64,000 bases of DNA from Ilex aquifolium (GCA_951799425.1 OX637395.1:5730951-5794950), one strand, 5' to 3'. Shown: positions 39,720 through 54,700, counted from the stretch's first letter. Notes: a model not told the origin generated them from the letters alone. Numbers and translations are program-made.

Positions 39720-42700
39720 ATGAATGCGACCTCCGGTCTCTTACAACTATGGCAGATTCCATCCACTTCTCTGTTATGTAGACGCTCCAAGTTTTTCAAA
39801 GGTTCTTTCTTTCTCTACATCTATTGAATCTGTTATCTGTACATATAAGCCGATGAATCTTTGTCTGATATTCCCTGTTGACCCCTGCAAGTAAATTTCA
39901 TGAGCACCCACATATTTGAAATATCTTGTTACCACTCTGTATGGGTTTTCTTTGTGTTCTTTTCTTCATGCAATGGGAAAAAAGACTATAGGGTTGATAT
40001 TGATTCGCTTGTTATGCTGTTATATGGCTTTAAATTAGTGTACCTGTAAGGGAATAAATCCGCCACGGGATCTAACCCTCCACCGAAGGATTCCGGCTGA
40101 CCTCGGGCCACGCCGAGTAGCCTTTACCTCTCTTCGCCAGCTGGAGCTCGTCCCACATCGGAAGAGAGTCGTCTCCCGGGTACCCACTAGCCATTGGATG
40201 ATCATCCAATGGCTAGTGGGTACCCGCTCCATGACGGTCGAGGACTTATATGGAGGTGGGGGAGACGACTCTCTTCCGATGTGGGACGAGCTCCTGGTCG
40301 GCTAGAGAGGTAAAGGCTACTCGGCATGGCCCGAGGTCAGCCGGAATCCTTTGGTGGAGGGTTCGATCCGGAGCGGATTTACCCCCTTATAAGCCTGGGC
40401 CCTGAAGGGGTTGGGTACCCACTAGCAATGGGATGATCATCCAAATGGCTAGTGGGTACCCAACCCCTTCAGGGCCCAGGCTTATGAGGGGGAGACGACT
40501 CTCTTCCGATGTGGGACAAGCTCCTGGTCGGCTAGAGAGGTAAAGGCTACTCGGCATGGCCCGAGGTGAGCCGGAATCCTTCGGTGGAGGGTTCGATCCG
40601 GAGCGGATTTACACCCTTACAGTACCCATTTCATAAAACTCTCAGATATTGCCGGGATTAACAATTGCGCATGTGTTTGATTGTTTTACTTTTATTTTGT
40701 TTATCTTTTCCATGTCTCAGCTCTTCTATTTGATTGAGCTTTCTAGTTGAACATTTTACTTGCACTAATTGCATGTGTTATTGTTGTTTATTCTCAGAAA
40801 TATCCTAATTGGCAATTTGGTTGATATGCAAAATTGTGGAAGAAGGAAGAAACTTTATGCATGAGTTTTCTTTCTTGTTTTTTCATCAGATGCAAAAGGA
40901 AAACTGGTATATACTACGCCGAAGAATTGTGTTAGTCTTCTTCGGTGACAGTGTTTTTCATTTCATTAGATCCTAAACAAGAGTCTACGATTGACACTTT
41001 TACATATGTATATGAGAAATTGTATTGCTACCAAATGGAACCATGCATCCGTTATTTCTTTTTGTTGACTTCTTTTATTTCATTTAAATGTAAAACCAAG
41101 CGTAGTCTTGATTTCAATTTCGAAATGGTGTGCGATATCTATTCTTTCTCCACTTGCTAATAAATGCAGCCAAATGCAGGTTTGTATCTGGTCCCTGGAA
41201 CGGTTATAGATCCGACCCTGTGCTTCTGTAACCGTATCCAGACTACTGCTTACGGAGTTGTGAATAGAAGTTATGTAATGGCTACACAGGCCAACCAACA
41301 AAATAGCATAGAGGTATTTTTCTCTTTTAGTGTTTCTTTTGAGGTTTGAAGAAGTTGCCGCAAAAAAGTAACAAATCGAGATTTGGTAACTTCCTTTTAT
41401 CATCTGATGCCTCGTGATTAAGTGGAGAAGAATTAATTGTGAATTATTCATCATCTCTACATGTAAGTGGGGTCATGACTGGGCCATGTGACAACATTTA
41501 ACACGCCATCATTGACGAGGAAAGTGAAAACATAACGGAGAGTTGAACAGAGGGAATACGTAAGAGTTTCCAGGGCGAGGATTGTGGAGGTGGAAGAAGT
41601 GACGTTGAGTTAGAGGGGCAGTTTAGGTGGTTAACTTTATGGATCAAACACCTTGGTGACAAAAATCACTAAATCTTTTGTTGTAAGAGCAGACCAATAA
41701 TAGTGTTCTTGAGATTATTGCATTACTAATGAGGAATGGTATTAGAAAACTTAGAATAGTTCGGTCTACAATTGATTAATGGTGGGCTATTGCCACGAAA
41801 GCCGGAAAGCTTATAACTACAATGCTCCAAAGATAGAAGTATTGTTCTAGGCTTGATCTTTTCTTTCATTTTTCATCTTGTCATTTGAATAGGCTTGATC
41901 CTAAAGTGTTTATGTTGCAGGAATTTTAGAGGGTTGGATGTTAAAATTGTGGATAGCAATTACTTTAGAGCTTGGGTGTTGAATAAATGACCAAAAGGTA
42001 TGGTAAGGTTTTGGCGATCACTTTCACATAGGGTCTTCTTAAAAGTCCACAAACAGCAACATCGCAGATAGAAATAAAAAAGAAATAAATAATTTGTTAA
42101 AAATCTTATCTAGAATCCTCTAAGACTCATCACATAAGGTTAAGTTGCATCATCAATCTCTGAATTCCGAATCTTTGAAATCAATAGTAAGTCAAAGATA
42201 TGTATAGCATTCTGATAAGGGAATATCATAGAGAGACATCCAAGTGACTGCCTGCTTCTAGACGTTCTTATATAGAAGAGTTCAGAGAATATAGAAGTCA
42301 AAATGGCTATTACCCAGTTTGTTTCCCATTAGTCAAGGGTGTTGGGATAGGTGGATTGGCTATAAACCTATGATTTGGCATAATTTTTTCAATATGGCTT
42401 CTCTAAAGATGGGGACCACTAAGTTGCTGCATTGTCGGCCCAGGATTTTACCACTACACTAACTGATGGTCCATGGTGAATCTAAAATTTGTTCGGTCCT
42501 TTTTGTGGATCAGTGGTAGACGAAAAATAAAGCTAACTTGTGATCTTTTGGATTCTTCAAATAGTGTGCAAACTTTAGAAAAGTCACTAACTTCATGAGC
42601 ATATTTAGCATTAATGAATGGAATATCATGTGATTAGGTTTTTTTGGTGTTATTCTTGTTCAGAGAGCTTGCATCCCACATCGAATAATTAAGACCACCA

Positions 42701-45700
42701 AAGTTAATTTATATATTTGAGGGGCTATTCTACCTATTGGCAATTGGTTTTGGTTTAGATGCCCTAACAATCTGAAGCTGTTTGTAAGATCTTTTGAGGA
42801 ATCCGGAAGCTTTTTTGAAAGAAAAAAAACTTGGTAAGAATCTGAAATGGGATTTTTTTTTACCGTTCTAATCCCAGCGCCTAGTTGTTTTTCTTGCATT
42901 CATTGTATTCATTAGTTTTCCACCTTGTTCTACATGCCTATTTATTGGAAAGGAATAAGTGGTCTGAAAAAATGAATGTGGTGTTTGTTCCATTATTAGG
43001 ACAAATCATCAGCACTGCCTGAAACTGTTGGTGCATTTCAAAAGCTACCCATGGTGATGCCATCTGTTGATATTTTATATTCGGCAATGAGGAAAGCAAG
43101 GAGGGTCTCACCTACAAAGGGTAATTGATCCGGTCAGCATATTTCATTTCAACATTGACACCACTGAATTATTAGATGCTAGTTGGGTTATCAAAGTGCT
43201 AAATGTGCTATTTAGTTTGGTTGTTTCATAGGTATTGCCAATATTGCAAAACGAGAGAGAAATAGAGGCGCAAAACAACTCGATGCATTGATGAAGGTAA
43301 GTTCGTAACCTGATAATGTCATACCAAATGTACGACTAATCCTCTATTTTGTACTTTTGATGTGGGACAATGCTAATGCTGATGTCATGCTTCGTGTTCC
43401 ATCTTTAGGAACTGGCCGTTCCCTTAAGGACATACAAGGAGAGCTTCCCAAACAAAAAACATTTGCACCCTTATGAGAAGTCTTTGATTGAGTTAACCCT
43501 TGGGGATGGAAACTATGAAGAGGTAAGTGCGAAGTAGTTTACTGGTCTTGTTGTGTACATGCAGGTTCTTTGTAGCTCTGACAACTTTTTTTCCATGTGC
43601 ATTGTAATAGGATTAAAAGACTACAACAACTTTATTGTATAGTTTACTGGGAATAAAACTATGCAACAAGTTATAGTGCAAATTGCACCAACACCTCTAT
43701 GGTTTTTTATAACTCCATGGGTTACTGTCATAGTTTTTGAAATTACACTGCGACATCTCTGTCACATTTTGTCACCTAGCGATGTTGACGGAAGAAACTC
43801 AATTACTATTCTGCCCATAAACAAACTAAAAATACCAAATTTCGACTTATATATTTATCCCTTTTCCTCGTACACTTTTCTCAAACATAGAGAGGCAGCA
43901 TGTCCCCCAGTCGATTTCCCTGCTGGAAAGTGGGATTTGGTGGTTTTCTGACTAGGTTTGGAGGGGCTTTGGATGGTAATATTTTTGGAAGTGAGCTTCG
44001 TGTGGTGGAGGTGAGCTCTGATTGGGTTTTGGAGGGGATGGTGATGAAAGTTGCCATGGTACAAGGTCATGGTTGATAATTAAATGCATCGGTTGCGGCG
44101 ACTCAATCTGATGTTGGACGACACGCCTGAAGTGATTGATGGAAAAAGTTGGAGATATTGAGAGATTAAGGCCATATTGCAGTGTCACATAAGGGTATGG
44201 AGCAATACGTTGCGAGTCGATGATTGATGACTTGGAGACTCGACAGCCGGGTGAAACTCATGATTTACTCATAATGTCGAACCATATCAAAACAGAAAGT
44301 ATCATGACAAATGTGACTGGAATGAGTCATATCATGCTCAACGGATTCTTTGAACCATGGTTTTCAAGGTGGGGGCAGTTGCTGCTAATGGGGAGGGGCA
44401 TGAGTTTAATTATTGGGTTGGGTAGGCTGTGGGGGTGACGGTTGGTGTGGAGGTGTAACTTGCAACAGTGAGGGAGGGGTTAAGTTGTATTAGGGGGTGC
44501 TAGAGTGGGGAGGGGTGTCACGGGGAAGTTGTGGCCGTTGGGTGCTTGTGGAATGTGGATTCAACCATTTGGTTCTTTTGGAAATATTTTTTATTTTTTC
44601 ATTTTTCAAAAGGTCAATATAAGTATTTCAAGAAAGTGTGATTACATCATCAAACTAAAGGAGAGGTACCCTATGAATTTTAAACCCAAACAAGAAGAGA
44701 GTGCATTATAATTGTAGATACTACGAGGGTATCTTTTTTTAAGTGTCGAGAAATGTAATGGGTGCTAGTGTAATTTATCTTAAAATATAATGAATTTGTA
44801 ATTCCCGGAATTGTGCATGCTTCTCATTTGACAATAGTAGTAGTATGAGGTCTTTTTTTTCATTATTATCAGTAGTAGATGCTTTCTTTGTTCTTTGTCT
44901 GTCTAAAGTAGTAACACTTGCAAATGTATGGTTGAGTACTCCAAGCGTTCTTTTTGCACGTGTGTATATGTTTTATTTTTGCTTCTTTATTGTTTGACCA
45001 TGTCTCATTAGTCTAATATTTTCATGTTAAGTCTTTATGTATCCGTTTTGAACTCTATGCATACAGGTTTTGGGAAAGATTGACGCTTTGAGGAAGAAGG
45101 TGGTATCAGTTGGAAAGGAACATGCCTCCCTTTGTGCTAAGGTTGGATTTATCTCTATCAAAACTGAAGGCTATTGTGTCATTAGCCTGGTTGTCTTGGA
45201 GTGTAACTATTTAAATATGATCACTAGTAATTAAATGCAACAAACAATTGGATTGGGGTTTCCGGCACCTTCTATCTTGATTTTGGGCCGTATAAAACAT
45301 AATATTCTTTTATCAATGTTCCAAAATATTTATTCGATTGAAGTGCAACCTTGTATGTAATTTATTTTTTGAATTTCTGTAATATTATGCATCTAGACAT
45401 CATCGTTTTGTCATCTTGTATGCCTAAAGACTTGTTTTTTTTACATGGAACTAGACATTGATGATTGATGGAGGGCAGTCTTAGGAAACTTGGTATCATG
45501 AAATTTGTGGTTTTGCAGTTTTACAAGATAGAAGGAAGATCAAAGGTTTTGTGGTATAAAGGGTTGCAATGGGTTTGATTTAAAAAGATGTAAGAAAATG
45601 AGCCGCCACTCTTTTTAGGCCCTAGGTAGGGAAAATTGTTTGAAACGATAGGGGCTTGGTACGGTAGGACTACGGTATGTTAAGGAATCTTCATGATTGG

Positions 45701-48700
45701 TTCAGTTGAAATCTTGCATAGTCGTGTTATCTCATATCTGGTCCACCCGGACACTGAGCTAACTTAAAGGTGACTACTACCACATACAAGTCAACGTTAC
45801 CAGCCACTCTTATATTCTATATTTTGTGTTGGTCCTGAAGTTTTCCAAACAGCCCTTAGATTTTGTGATGCAAAAGTTTTTGCCCTCTATCCTTTCATAG
45901 CTGTTATGGTTGTAAAAATAAGCATATAAATGTTAAGTTTGAGTCAAACAAGACAGTTTCTCAGGTGTTGAATGGTACCACTCTCTTTTTGATCCCATAG
46001 GGTTTCCTTATAAATAATTGCTCAGTGCACTTATTCTAAATTTTAAATGGTGACTGTACTCTCTATCAAACTCGTGGAAGTAAATATCAAACTTTTGCAT
46101 TCTAATTATAATATGTTTAGACAATCATTTTACTTTTTCCGAAAATTCAATTAAAATACCCCAAAATATTGCTCATTAAAAAAACCTACAAATATTCTGC
46201 CTGTGGTATCTAAATAATCTTATCCCTTGTTTACCCATTTTTTTTTAATAAGTGGCCTACTATGTTTCTGTTCTTGTTTTCGTATCAGAATGGTTTGCAT
46301 CCCATGTATCATTGTTCCTCCATAATAGCAATTCCTTGCTCTCCTCTCTGGCTGTGCTGATTTGGCAGGTGGAAATTGGGCCTATTGTTACTTTGGCTTG
46401 GTAGTTGGTGGTACGATGGTCAATACCAAGACGATACTCTAACAAAAAGTCCAAATGTCGGTTATATGCTAGTTTAGTTGTGAGGGATTTGGCCATTTTC
46501 CTTTCGCTGTCCTTGCAGAGTTTGATAGCTAAGACTCCTAAGATATAGCTAGAAGTGTGGGTCCTTTTAGATACTACATCCTGCATTGGAATACCCCGGT
46601 GTGCTCTTGGCAACGGGTTTAGTAGTTGCATTTTCTGGCCTTGTGACATGAGACATCCTTGCTACTATATTGTTTACATGGTAAATAGAAATCTAGATCT
46701 TTGAGGATAATTGTGGCCCACTTGAGGTGGCTTCAGAATAAATGCTTTTTTTAAATCTCTTTCAGTGTACTGGAAGGCATTCCTCCAGGATTTAAATCTA
46801 TGAGACTGGAGTTCAGAGGTTGTTCATTCACCGAAAAGTTATAAAAGTGTGGGGGCTGCTTCCAATCAATTGAACAGGGTTTGGTTTTTATAGTCTCTTT
46901 ACTGGAAATCCTGGCCCACTGGATGTTGATGCTATTTTTGGAGACCTGCGATAACATTTTGATGTGTCTTTATGAGTCTGCTACCAAATAGAGATTTCAG
47001 CTTCCATTGGATGTTTTCTGGAGGTTGCCTCATTTTGTCCTTTGTCCTTGCCTGGTTTAACTATGGAAGTTCTGGACTTGGTGTCTTTCTTTGCATGGCT
47101 AACAAGGCTACTGAATTTCTGGATGACAGGGGATCCTTAACTTTTGAATTTTTGAGTGATTTCTTTTATGTACTGGTGGGGGCTGTTATGTGTAGTTTTT
47201 TAATTAAACAATTTATTCATTTCCTTTTTCTGGATGTTACATCTTCTTTTTCTTATATTTCTCCCTGTTGTTGGGGGGACATGTCCTTTAGTTGTTTTCA
47301 TCTTTTTTTCCGAAAGTATTTTTTAAACGCAGAAGATACTTTCCCATTTGTGTTTTATTGAGAATACCTTGATAGTTTGTTCTCTAAAAACTTATGCTAA
47401 TAGAGTATTTAATATAAATCTTCACAGTCTTTGTCAAAGCGAGAAGCAGAGGAACGGTTGGGTGAGGTTAGTTATTATTATTTGCAATGCTCTACCAAGT
47501 TTATGCCATTTTTTCCTGTAAATTACTTGCTCTCGTTTTATCTGCAGGGAATAAAAAAACTTGAAGAGATTTTTCATCATCAAGGAAAAGCTGTAGATGA
47601 ATTGTTGAACATTGCCAAGGTAATTTGTGTCTGAAAACGCAAAGTTTTTGAAGGAAGCTTAGGTATTCACCTTGGGCTTGGCTCAAATCAATATTTGTTT
47701 TAATCTCCTGTTCCCTGTGTTCTTCAAATAAATTATTTCAACAATGTCACAAAAATTTGTGTATCATGTATGCCTACATGTAGGTGCAAATAGATGCATT
47801 GTGTTAGAGATCCAATTTTATGCTTTCCTGCACAGTTCTTTGGTGCACTCGCCATGAGAAAATCTCTTCAAAAGATTTAAAATTCAATGATAATTTAGAT
47901 ATTACTCCCCCGAAATGCTCCATAAAGTAACCTATATCATGATAACCAGAACAAGTTAGTGCACAAGGCTCCACTGCTGCAGGGTCTGGATATGGTCCGA
48001 TATATGCTGCCTTATCTTCTGCATTCGGAGATGCTATTTCTATGACTCAGAACCCATGATGCTGACATCATAATGAAGCAATTATATAGCTGCACCAAGG
48101 CCTGCCCTACTTGAGGTGGCTTGAGAATAAGATGAATAATCAAGGATTTCTGATGATTCTAGCTCCTATTTTGTTTACATGCATTGAGGAATCTAGATAC
48201 ATATATCTCATAATCATTGTTTGATTTTTTTTACTTATCGGGATAATCATTGTTTAATGAAAAAAATGATTTTGCAGACTTTGCGGGCAATGCCAGTAGT
48301 TGATCTAGAAACACCGACACTCTGTCTGGTTGGAGCTCCTAATGTGGGGAAGTCATCTTTGGTCCGTATACTCTCAACAGGAAAGCCTGAGGTATACATA
48401 TGGACTGATTAGATGTATGTTTTTTGTTTAGCAGCATAGGTTACATATAGTCTTTTGACCTGGAAAAATGTGTTCTGCTTTAATAAGAACATTTTTAACG
48501 AAACCAATTAGTTTTCTCTCTCTTACTTTTGTTGGAAATGTGAATCTTTTGAAATGAGCAGTGAGAAGCCTTGGTCTTGAAATCTTGCTAAGCTTTGAAA
48601 TGATGTGTTATTTTTTTCACATTGAACTTAGATATTTTCATGATATTTTGCCTTAAATTGCTTAACAAATGAAAGAAAAAAAGTTAATGATGGTTTCAGG

Positions 48701-51700
48701 TTTGGTAATCCTGGTTCTGATCTGTCCTTTGGCTTCAACTAAAAAAGTTAATAAATGTACCTATCAAAAAAAAGTAATGAAGGTAATTACAGGGTTCAAA
48801 GGAATCGAAGTAAGATTTGCAGGAATACTCCCCCGAAAAGGAAAGGATCCATCTTCTCTTATCCAACAAAGTATGATTCAGGACAAGAGTATCAAGAATA
48901 CCCAAGAGATAAATGCACCGAGTTTGAATGAGCCGTGTATATGGGAGGATATAGAGAAAGCTTTATATTGTGCATGACAACGTTCTCTTGCCATCCCTCA
49001 TGATTTTTGCCTCTTAGTCATAACTTGCAACTACTTGGGCAATCTTATTAACATAACATCACGAGGATTCTCATGAGCATGTCTAGAGGGCGGTACTCAC
49101 TATTTTTAAGTTTAAAACTTTAGTTAATACCGTGTTTGATTGAGTTTTACAACTGAATTTAAACTATAATTATACCACACAGAACTGGCCTTCTCTTTTT
49201 GTGTGTTGAAAGGGGGGGGGGGGGGTTGCTATTGACGATTGTTTGTAGTTCAATATTCATAAGTGAATTTTATGCTGCCATCTTTTTATGAATCTGATTT
49301 TTGCAGATGACTGATATTATTGTTTTTTATTTTTAACTTGGCTTAGGTCTGCAATTACCCTTTCACAACAAGAGGAATTCTAATGGGTCATATTGCTTTA
49401 AGCTATCAGAATTTTCAGGTAAACCATTTTTATTAGACGTAGATTTTGTTCAATTTATTTCTGTCATTTTATTTACTGGGAGAATTTGACTGCAGGTGAC
49501 AGACACACCTGGTCTCCTGAGGCGACGTGATGGTAAGACCCTTTTCTTGGTAGGCTTTTATCTGATTAGTTAAATTTGTATGTAACGTGAAATTTTTCAC
49601 TCTGGGAATGAAACTAGACAAAGCCTTGCACTCTCTCTCTCTGTCTCTGTCTCTCTATATATATACATATGTGTGTGTGTGTGTGTTAATCAGGATGTGT
49701 TTTGAATGCTAAAGTTAATGTTTTATTGAGTGGTAATAATCATCTTACTTCTAAAGATTGATTAGTTGAGGATTTATGTAACAGTCAATAGTGAAGCAAA
49801 GCTGCTCAGGTCTACTTGGGGCAAAAATGGTCATTGGCAGTGAAGGCCATGTGGCCGCCCTCAATTTTTTTAAATTATTATTATTGTATAGGTTTTAAGT
49901 ATTTCTTGAGCATTTTTAATTATCCCCACCCTGATATTTATTAATATCAATTAGGGTAGATTCATAACTAATAACTTCCGGCTATGTTTTGGGCACATTA
50001 TAGATGTATCCGGATAAGCTTAGGACATATTGTAGTCATTTGATTATGTTTAAAAGGATTATGAGGTTATTTTGTTGTCAAATGAAAATTATTGTCGGTA
50101 CATTAAAAAAACTAGGGTCAACTCGAATTTACAATTTGATCAAAAAAAAAAAAAAACTCGAATTTACAAAATCAACCATGAAGCTTGTTTTACGACTCAT
50201 TTTGTCCGATTAGTGATAAATGAATGACTGATAGCATGATTGTTCAGATAGAAAAATAATTTTCCAATAACATCAATAATTAAGTTCTTATGCAATAATT
50301 TTGAAATATGAAAACTAATCAGGATCAATTTTAAATAGTTGTATTAAGCTTTAGTTTTTGTAAAGAGTTATCATAATCTTTTTTGATATTTTTTACTTGC
50401 ATACACTGTATATTGGTTTTTTGGCCTTTTGCAGTTATTGGATTTTTAAGTATCAAATATAATGTGATAAATATAAATGTATTATATCATTATTATTTAT
50501 TATTGATTAGAAAAAAAAAAGAACAACTTGTTAAATTACCCATCCCGTAACTATTTTTTGACTCTGCCCTTGAAAATGGTTAGTAGATTATGAAAATGCA
50601 ACTAGTTATGATTTTACTTTTAGTTATTATAGATTTATTTTGTGTCTAAAGTAGGCCCGTCAACGGATCAGATTCGTACCGGATCTCGGTCCATCTGAAT
50701 CCGATTAAAAAATATGTTACCAAATCTGATTTGTTTACCGACGAATATAAAAATATTAGTCTATCTCCAAATCCGCTTATAATCGAATAATGGGTCCGAT
50801 TACATGATTCATTCTGTAATGATATTCTACAAAAATTTCAACAAATAATATTTTTCTAGATCAAATACAAATAATCAATATACATATATGTATATATTAT
50901 CCGGATTGGATTTTTATCAAATCGGATTTGTATATCTATATCCATATCCGATTTAAGATATCTAAATGGATTCGGATAAACCGATGAAAATACTGGTCCA
51001 TATCCGATTAAATGAATTCGGATCGAATTCGGACTAAAATCCAATATCCTAGTCTAAAGGCATTATATAATGAGTCAAGTTGATTGCTCCATTGCTCAAG
51101 ATGGGATTATTGGCAACATATTTTGGAACTATATTCCATCTAATATCCTTGAATGGGGTCTCTTTGGTTAACTCAAAATTTGGGTCCAATGTGGATAAAT
51201 AGGATAATCATTATGATTCCAATCGAGGAGAGATAACAAGCTTAAGAGTTCTTAGAATCAAAGCCCATCAGTACTCTTTATGGCACTTAAATTTTATCAC
51301 AACCAACCATACTATTACATGCAACCCCATGCCTATCAATATATATATATATATATCAACGGGTAAATTACTATGACACCTTTATGCTTTCTGATAATTT
51401 CAAGGGGTATCATTGTATTTTCTGAAATTACATCGACCCCTCATCAGTTACCATTCTACCCATGAAAAGAACTGGAAAACCATAATTTTCCTTTGTATAA
51501 TCCTCCCTTCCCAACACTCACAAAGGTTATAGTATCTTGCCTCCCACCCAACCCATTAAACCCTCCCCTCCCCAAACTCCCCTTGGGCCGGTGCCTCTTT
51601 CTTCTCTCACCGAATGCCCTCTAGTCCCTTATTAGGCGTTCCTCATCCTCAGTCAAGCCCCCTTCCAGTAACCTGCCCCCACTTTGGCTTCTCCTTCTAC

Positions 51701-54700
51701 CTCGTGGTGTTCCCTTGCCTTTTGCTTCCCTTATTGGCACTCGACCACCCCTAGACACACTATACATATATGGGTTAGGGTTTTGATGTTATTGGTTGGT
51801 TTTGGCTAGGGGAGGTGGTGGGTGCGGAAGATCAGTTGTGGTGATTTTAGTCGTCTGATAGCGGGTGTAGAAAATAGGTTTGTGTTTCTATGGTTATAGT
51901 GTTGATGGTGGGGTGGAGTTATGTTGTTTGGGGAAGGCGAGTTGTAGCGTGGGCCACCATGGGGGTAGTTTCCATAGGGGGTAGGGGGTAGGCAACTATT
52001 TTGTTCTTATTTTTATTTTTGTTATGTCATATTACGGCCAATTCAGACAACTACTTGGGATGTTTCATTGCTACACCAACTGCTGTTTCTTGACTGAATT
52101 CTTAGACGTTAGTGACACCAATCTCTCTTGGATGGTTTGCATGATTGTATGTGTCAGTGCGTTGCAATCACTAAACTGTTCACTGAAAACTCTTTTGTTC
52201 CTCTCCCTCCAAAGAAGAAAAACATTGGCTGCAAGACTGAGTTTTCTTCCCCAGCCACTGTTGTGCTGGCGAATTGGTGAAGTCGAGACAGGACCTTGGC
52301 TGCCAGTTTATCAACCTGATGCATCATACCCGATTAGATTCTAGAAACGTAATTACACTCAAAGGAGGGGTGATGGTGGGTTTCTAGAGTCTCTCTGCTT
52401 ACTATGCAATCCTATCCCCCAAGTTTGCAGCATATAATTGATCTATATTTTGGTGCTAAATCTTAGTTTGATTGCTAGTCAAAGGACGAAATGAGCAAGT
52501 AGGGGGCGACAACTAAAGAGGTAGCATGACTGACTGCAATTGCATGCATAGGTTGACTTTCTTTCATTCTGGTTACGGAAAGTGAAAGTCGTTTCCAGGC
52601 AGAACCAGCAGTTAACTTTTCAATAACATTTGGGATTCACTTCGTTACGTATTATCTAGCTTTGTTGGGAAGGTAGCCAGGCACTAAATTAGTAATCTCT
52701 AGCATCTTGTTAGAGTTAGCATCAAGCTACTGCCATTGATTGTAAAAAATAGTTCTATTCAACCTTTCCTCCTTGGGTAGTTTAGATACTTGGATAATCC
52801 TTGGGTTCTTCTTGGAGGGGTGTCGTGGCAGTGTCGGACACGTGTTCGACATTGCTAGAAGTGTCCTGAATATTGAACTCAGTTTGACACGGCTAGGATA
52901 CGGTTAAGATACGGCGAGGACACGCCCAATTATTTTTTTTATTAAAAAAAACTGTTAACTATTAAAAGGGGTGTGGTTTCTATTTTTTTTAATATGTTTT
53001 TTGTTATGTAACTTATATACTATGAATGTTAATTGATGTAATGATGTTTGATGAAAATGGTGGATATGTATTTTGATCTATTTCAACTTTAATTAAAGAC
53101 ATAATATTTGATTGGTCTTATTATTAATATTGTTATAATATATGCGTTATTTTTACAACTCTATTATTATTTAAAAATATATATTATATTATTTTAATAG
53201 TCGTATTCTTGCCGTACCCGTGTCCTATATTTTTAAACTTTGTCGTATTCCCGTGTCCGATAGTGCTATATCAAGAGTAGATGTCCATTAGGAGGACAGC
53301 AACCCCCTGGTGAAAAAAACTGGTGATAAAATGAGGTAAAGTTGGTTGAGATTGTTTAGGTGTGGGTTTAGATATGGTTTTAGGATGAACATGTCACCAG
53401 GAAGGAGGTAGTGGACTCAACTTTGGAAAGGAGCAATGATGGGGAAAAAATGAGTGATAAGTAAGGAATGCTTGTGTTTTCAATGAAAGTGATAACTCTA
53501 TTTTGTTTTTCGCATGGAAGCAGTATATTTTGTTGCTGGGAAAATAAAGCCATCTGATTTTGAATCTTAATGTTTTGCCTTTTATGCCATGCCTTCATTG
53601 TGGAGAAACAATTTGGCGTTCCTAATTCTGGGTAATTAAAATATGGATTTTCCCAGATTTTCTGAGATGTGTGTTTCTGAGATGTATAAACACATCTCTA
53701 CTGATCAGAAAGATAAAAGAAAAAGCAACAGCCAAAATATGAAGATACTGTTTGAAGAATTTTGAATGGCTGCAAAATTTAGCCTATTAGGCTTCAGTCC
53801 GTGGATGTAGGAACCACGTAAATCTCCTCATATTCATTCTTGGTCAATTGTTTATATTTTTTATTTTATCATGGTATCAGAGGGGGTCGATCAGACCTTG
53901 ATCTCGCTTCTGTGACGTTCATTCCATGTGCTTATGTTTCTTGTATGCACAAAAGATCATTTTGTTCACACAAAAATTGCAGGTTGGTTGTTATTACTTC
54001 AGCCTTTTAAGAAGAAGAAGCTATCTGCTTCATTCAAGCTGATATTCGGGCGATTCCGATTGATTGTTATCAGCTTTACCTGTTTTAATATAGATGTTTG
54101 TTATCTACCTCACCAATTTCAAGGGGGTTGTTGTCAATAGGTCATTTCGTCTTCCAATTCAAGTTAGACGATGCATTTTGACATTTTCATGCCCAACTTC
54201 AAAGGGAGTGTTGAAGATGAGATGATATAAAGAGATATGACAAGAGGATTTGATGAGATCAATTAATCCGAGTTTTGAATTCTTGTTTATCTCATTTCAA
54301 TGAGGGGTAATTGTATGTTCACCCTATAAATAGGGTGTGACACATTTGTTCTAAACACAAACAAATGAACAATTAATGAGAAAATGTAGCCTATTAAGCC
54401 TCCCGTGGATGTAGGTCTTATGAGTTATGACCAAACCACGCAGATTCCCTCGTGTTCATTCTTGATCGATTTCTTCTTATATTCAATTTTATCACTTAGA
54501 TCTGTACATTCACTCTTGTTGGGACTTCATTACATCTTATGTTTTTGAACTTGCAGAGGATCGGAATAATTTAGAAAAGTTGACTCTCGCTGTCCTCTCC
54601 CATTTACCAACTGCTATACTGTATGTTCATGACCTAACTGGAGAATGTGGGACCTCACCTTCTGATCAGGTATTATGTTTGCAAAATTTCCAAATGATGA

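Noticed and set aside
46260-47361. ORFs of about 129 aa in intron 6 of the GTPase gene
   Set aside because: They show no recognisable domain or splice logic, and they lie between two exons that join in phase without them.
48669-48977. 102-aa ORF between exons 9 and 10 of the GTPase gene
   Set aside because: Exon 9 joins exon 10 in frame and matches the family through the switch region. The ORF has no known motif and is preceded by an A-rich stretch.
49800-50585. Possible hAT-type element with CCGCCCTCAATTTTT and ACTCTGCCCTTG ends
   Set aside because: The words recall a common plant hAT end, but no matching inverted ends or 8-bp duplication could be found.
52024-52344. 106-aa ORF in intron 11
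   Set aside because: It has no domain, is Cys/Leu-rich as in random AT-rich reading, and lies next to a probable transposon fragment.
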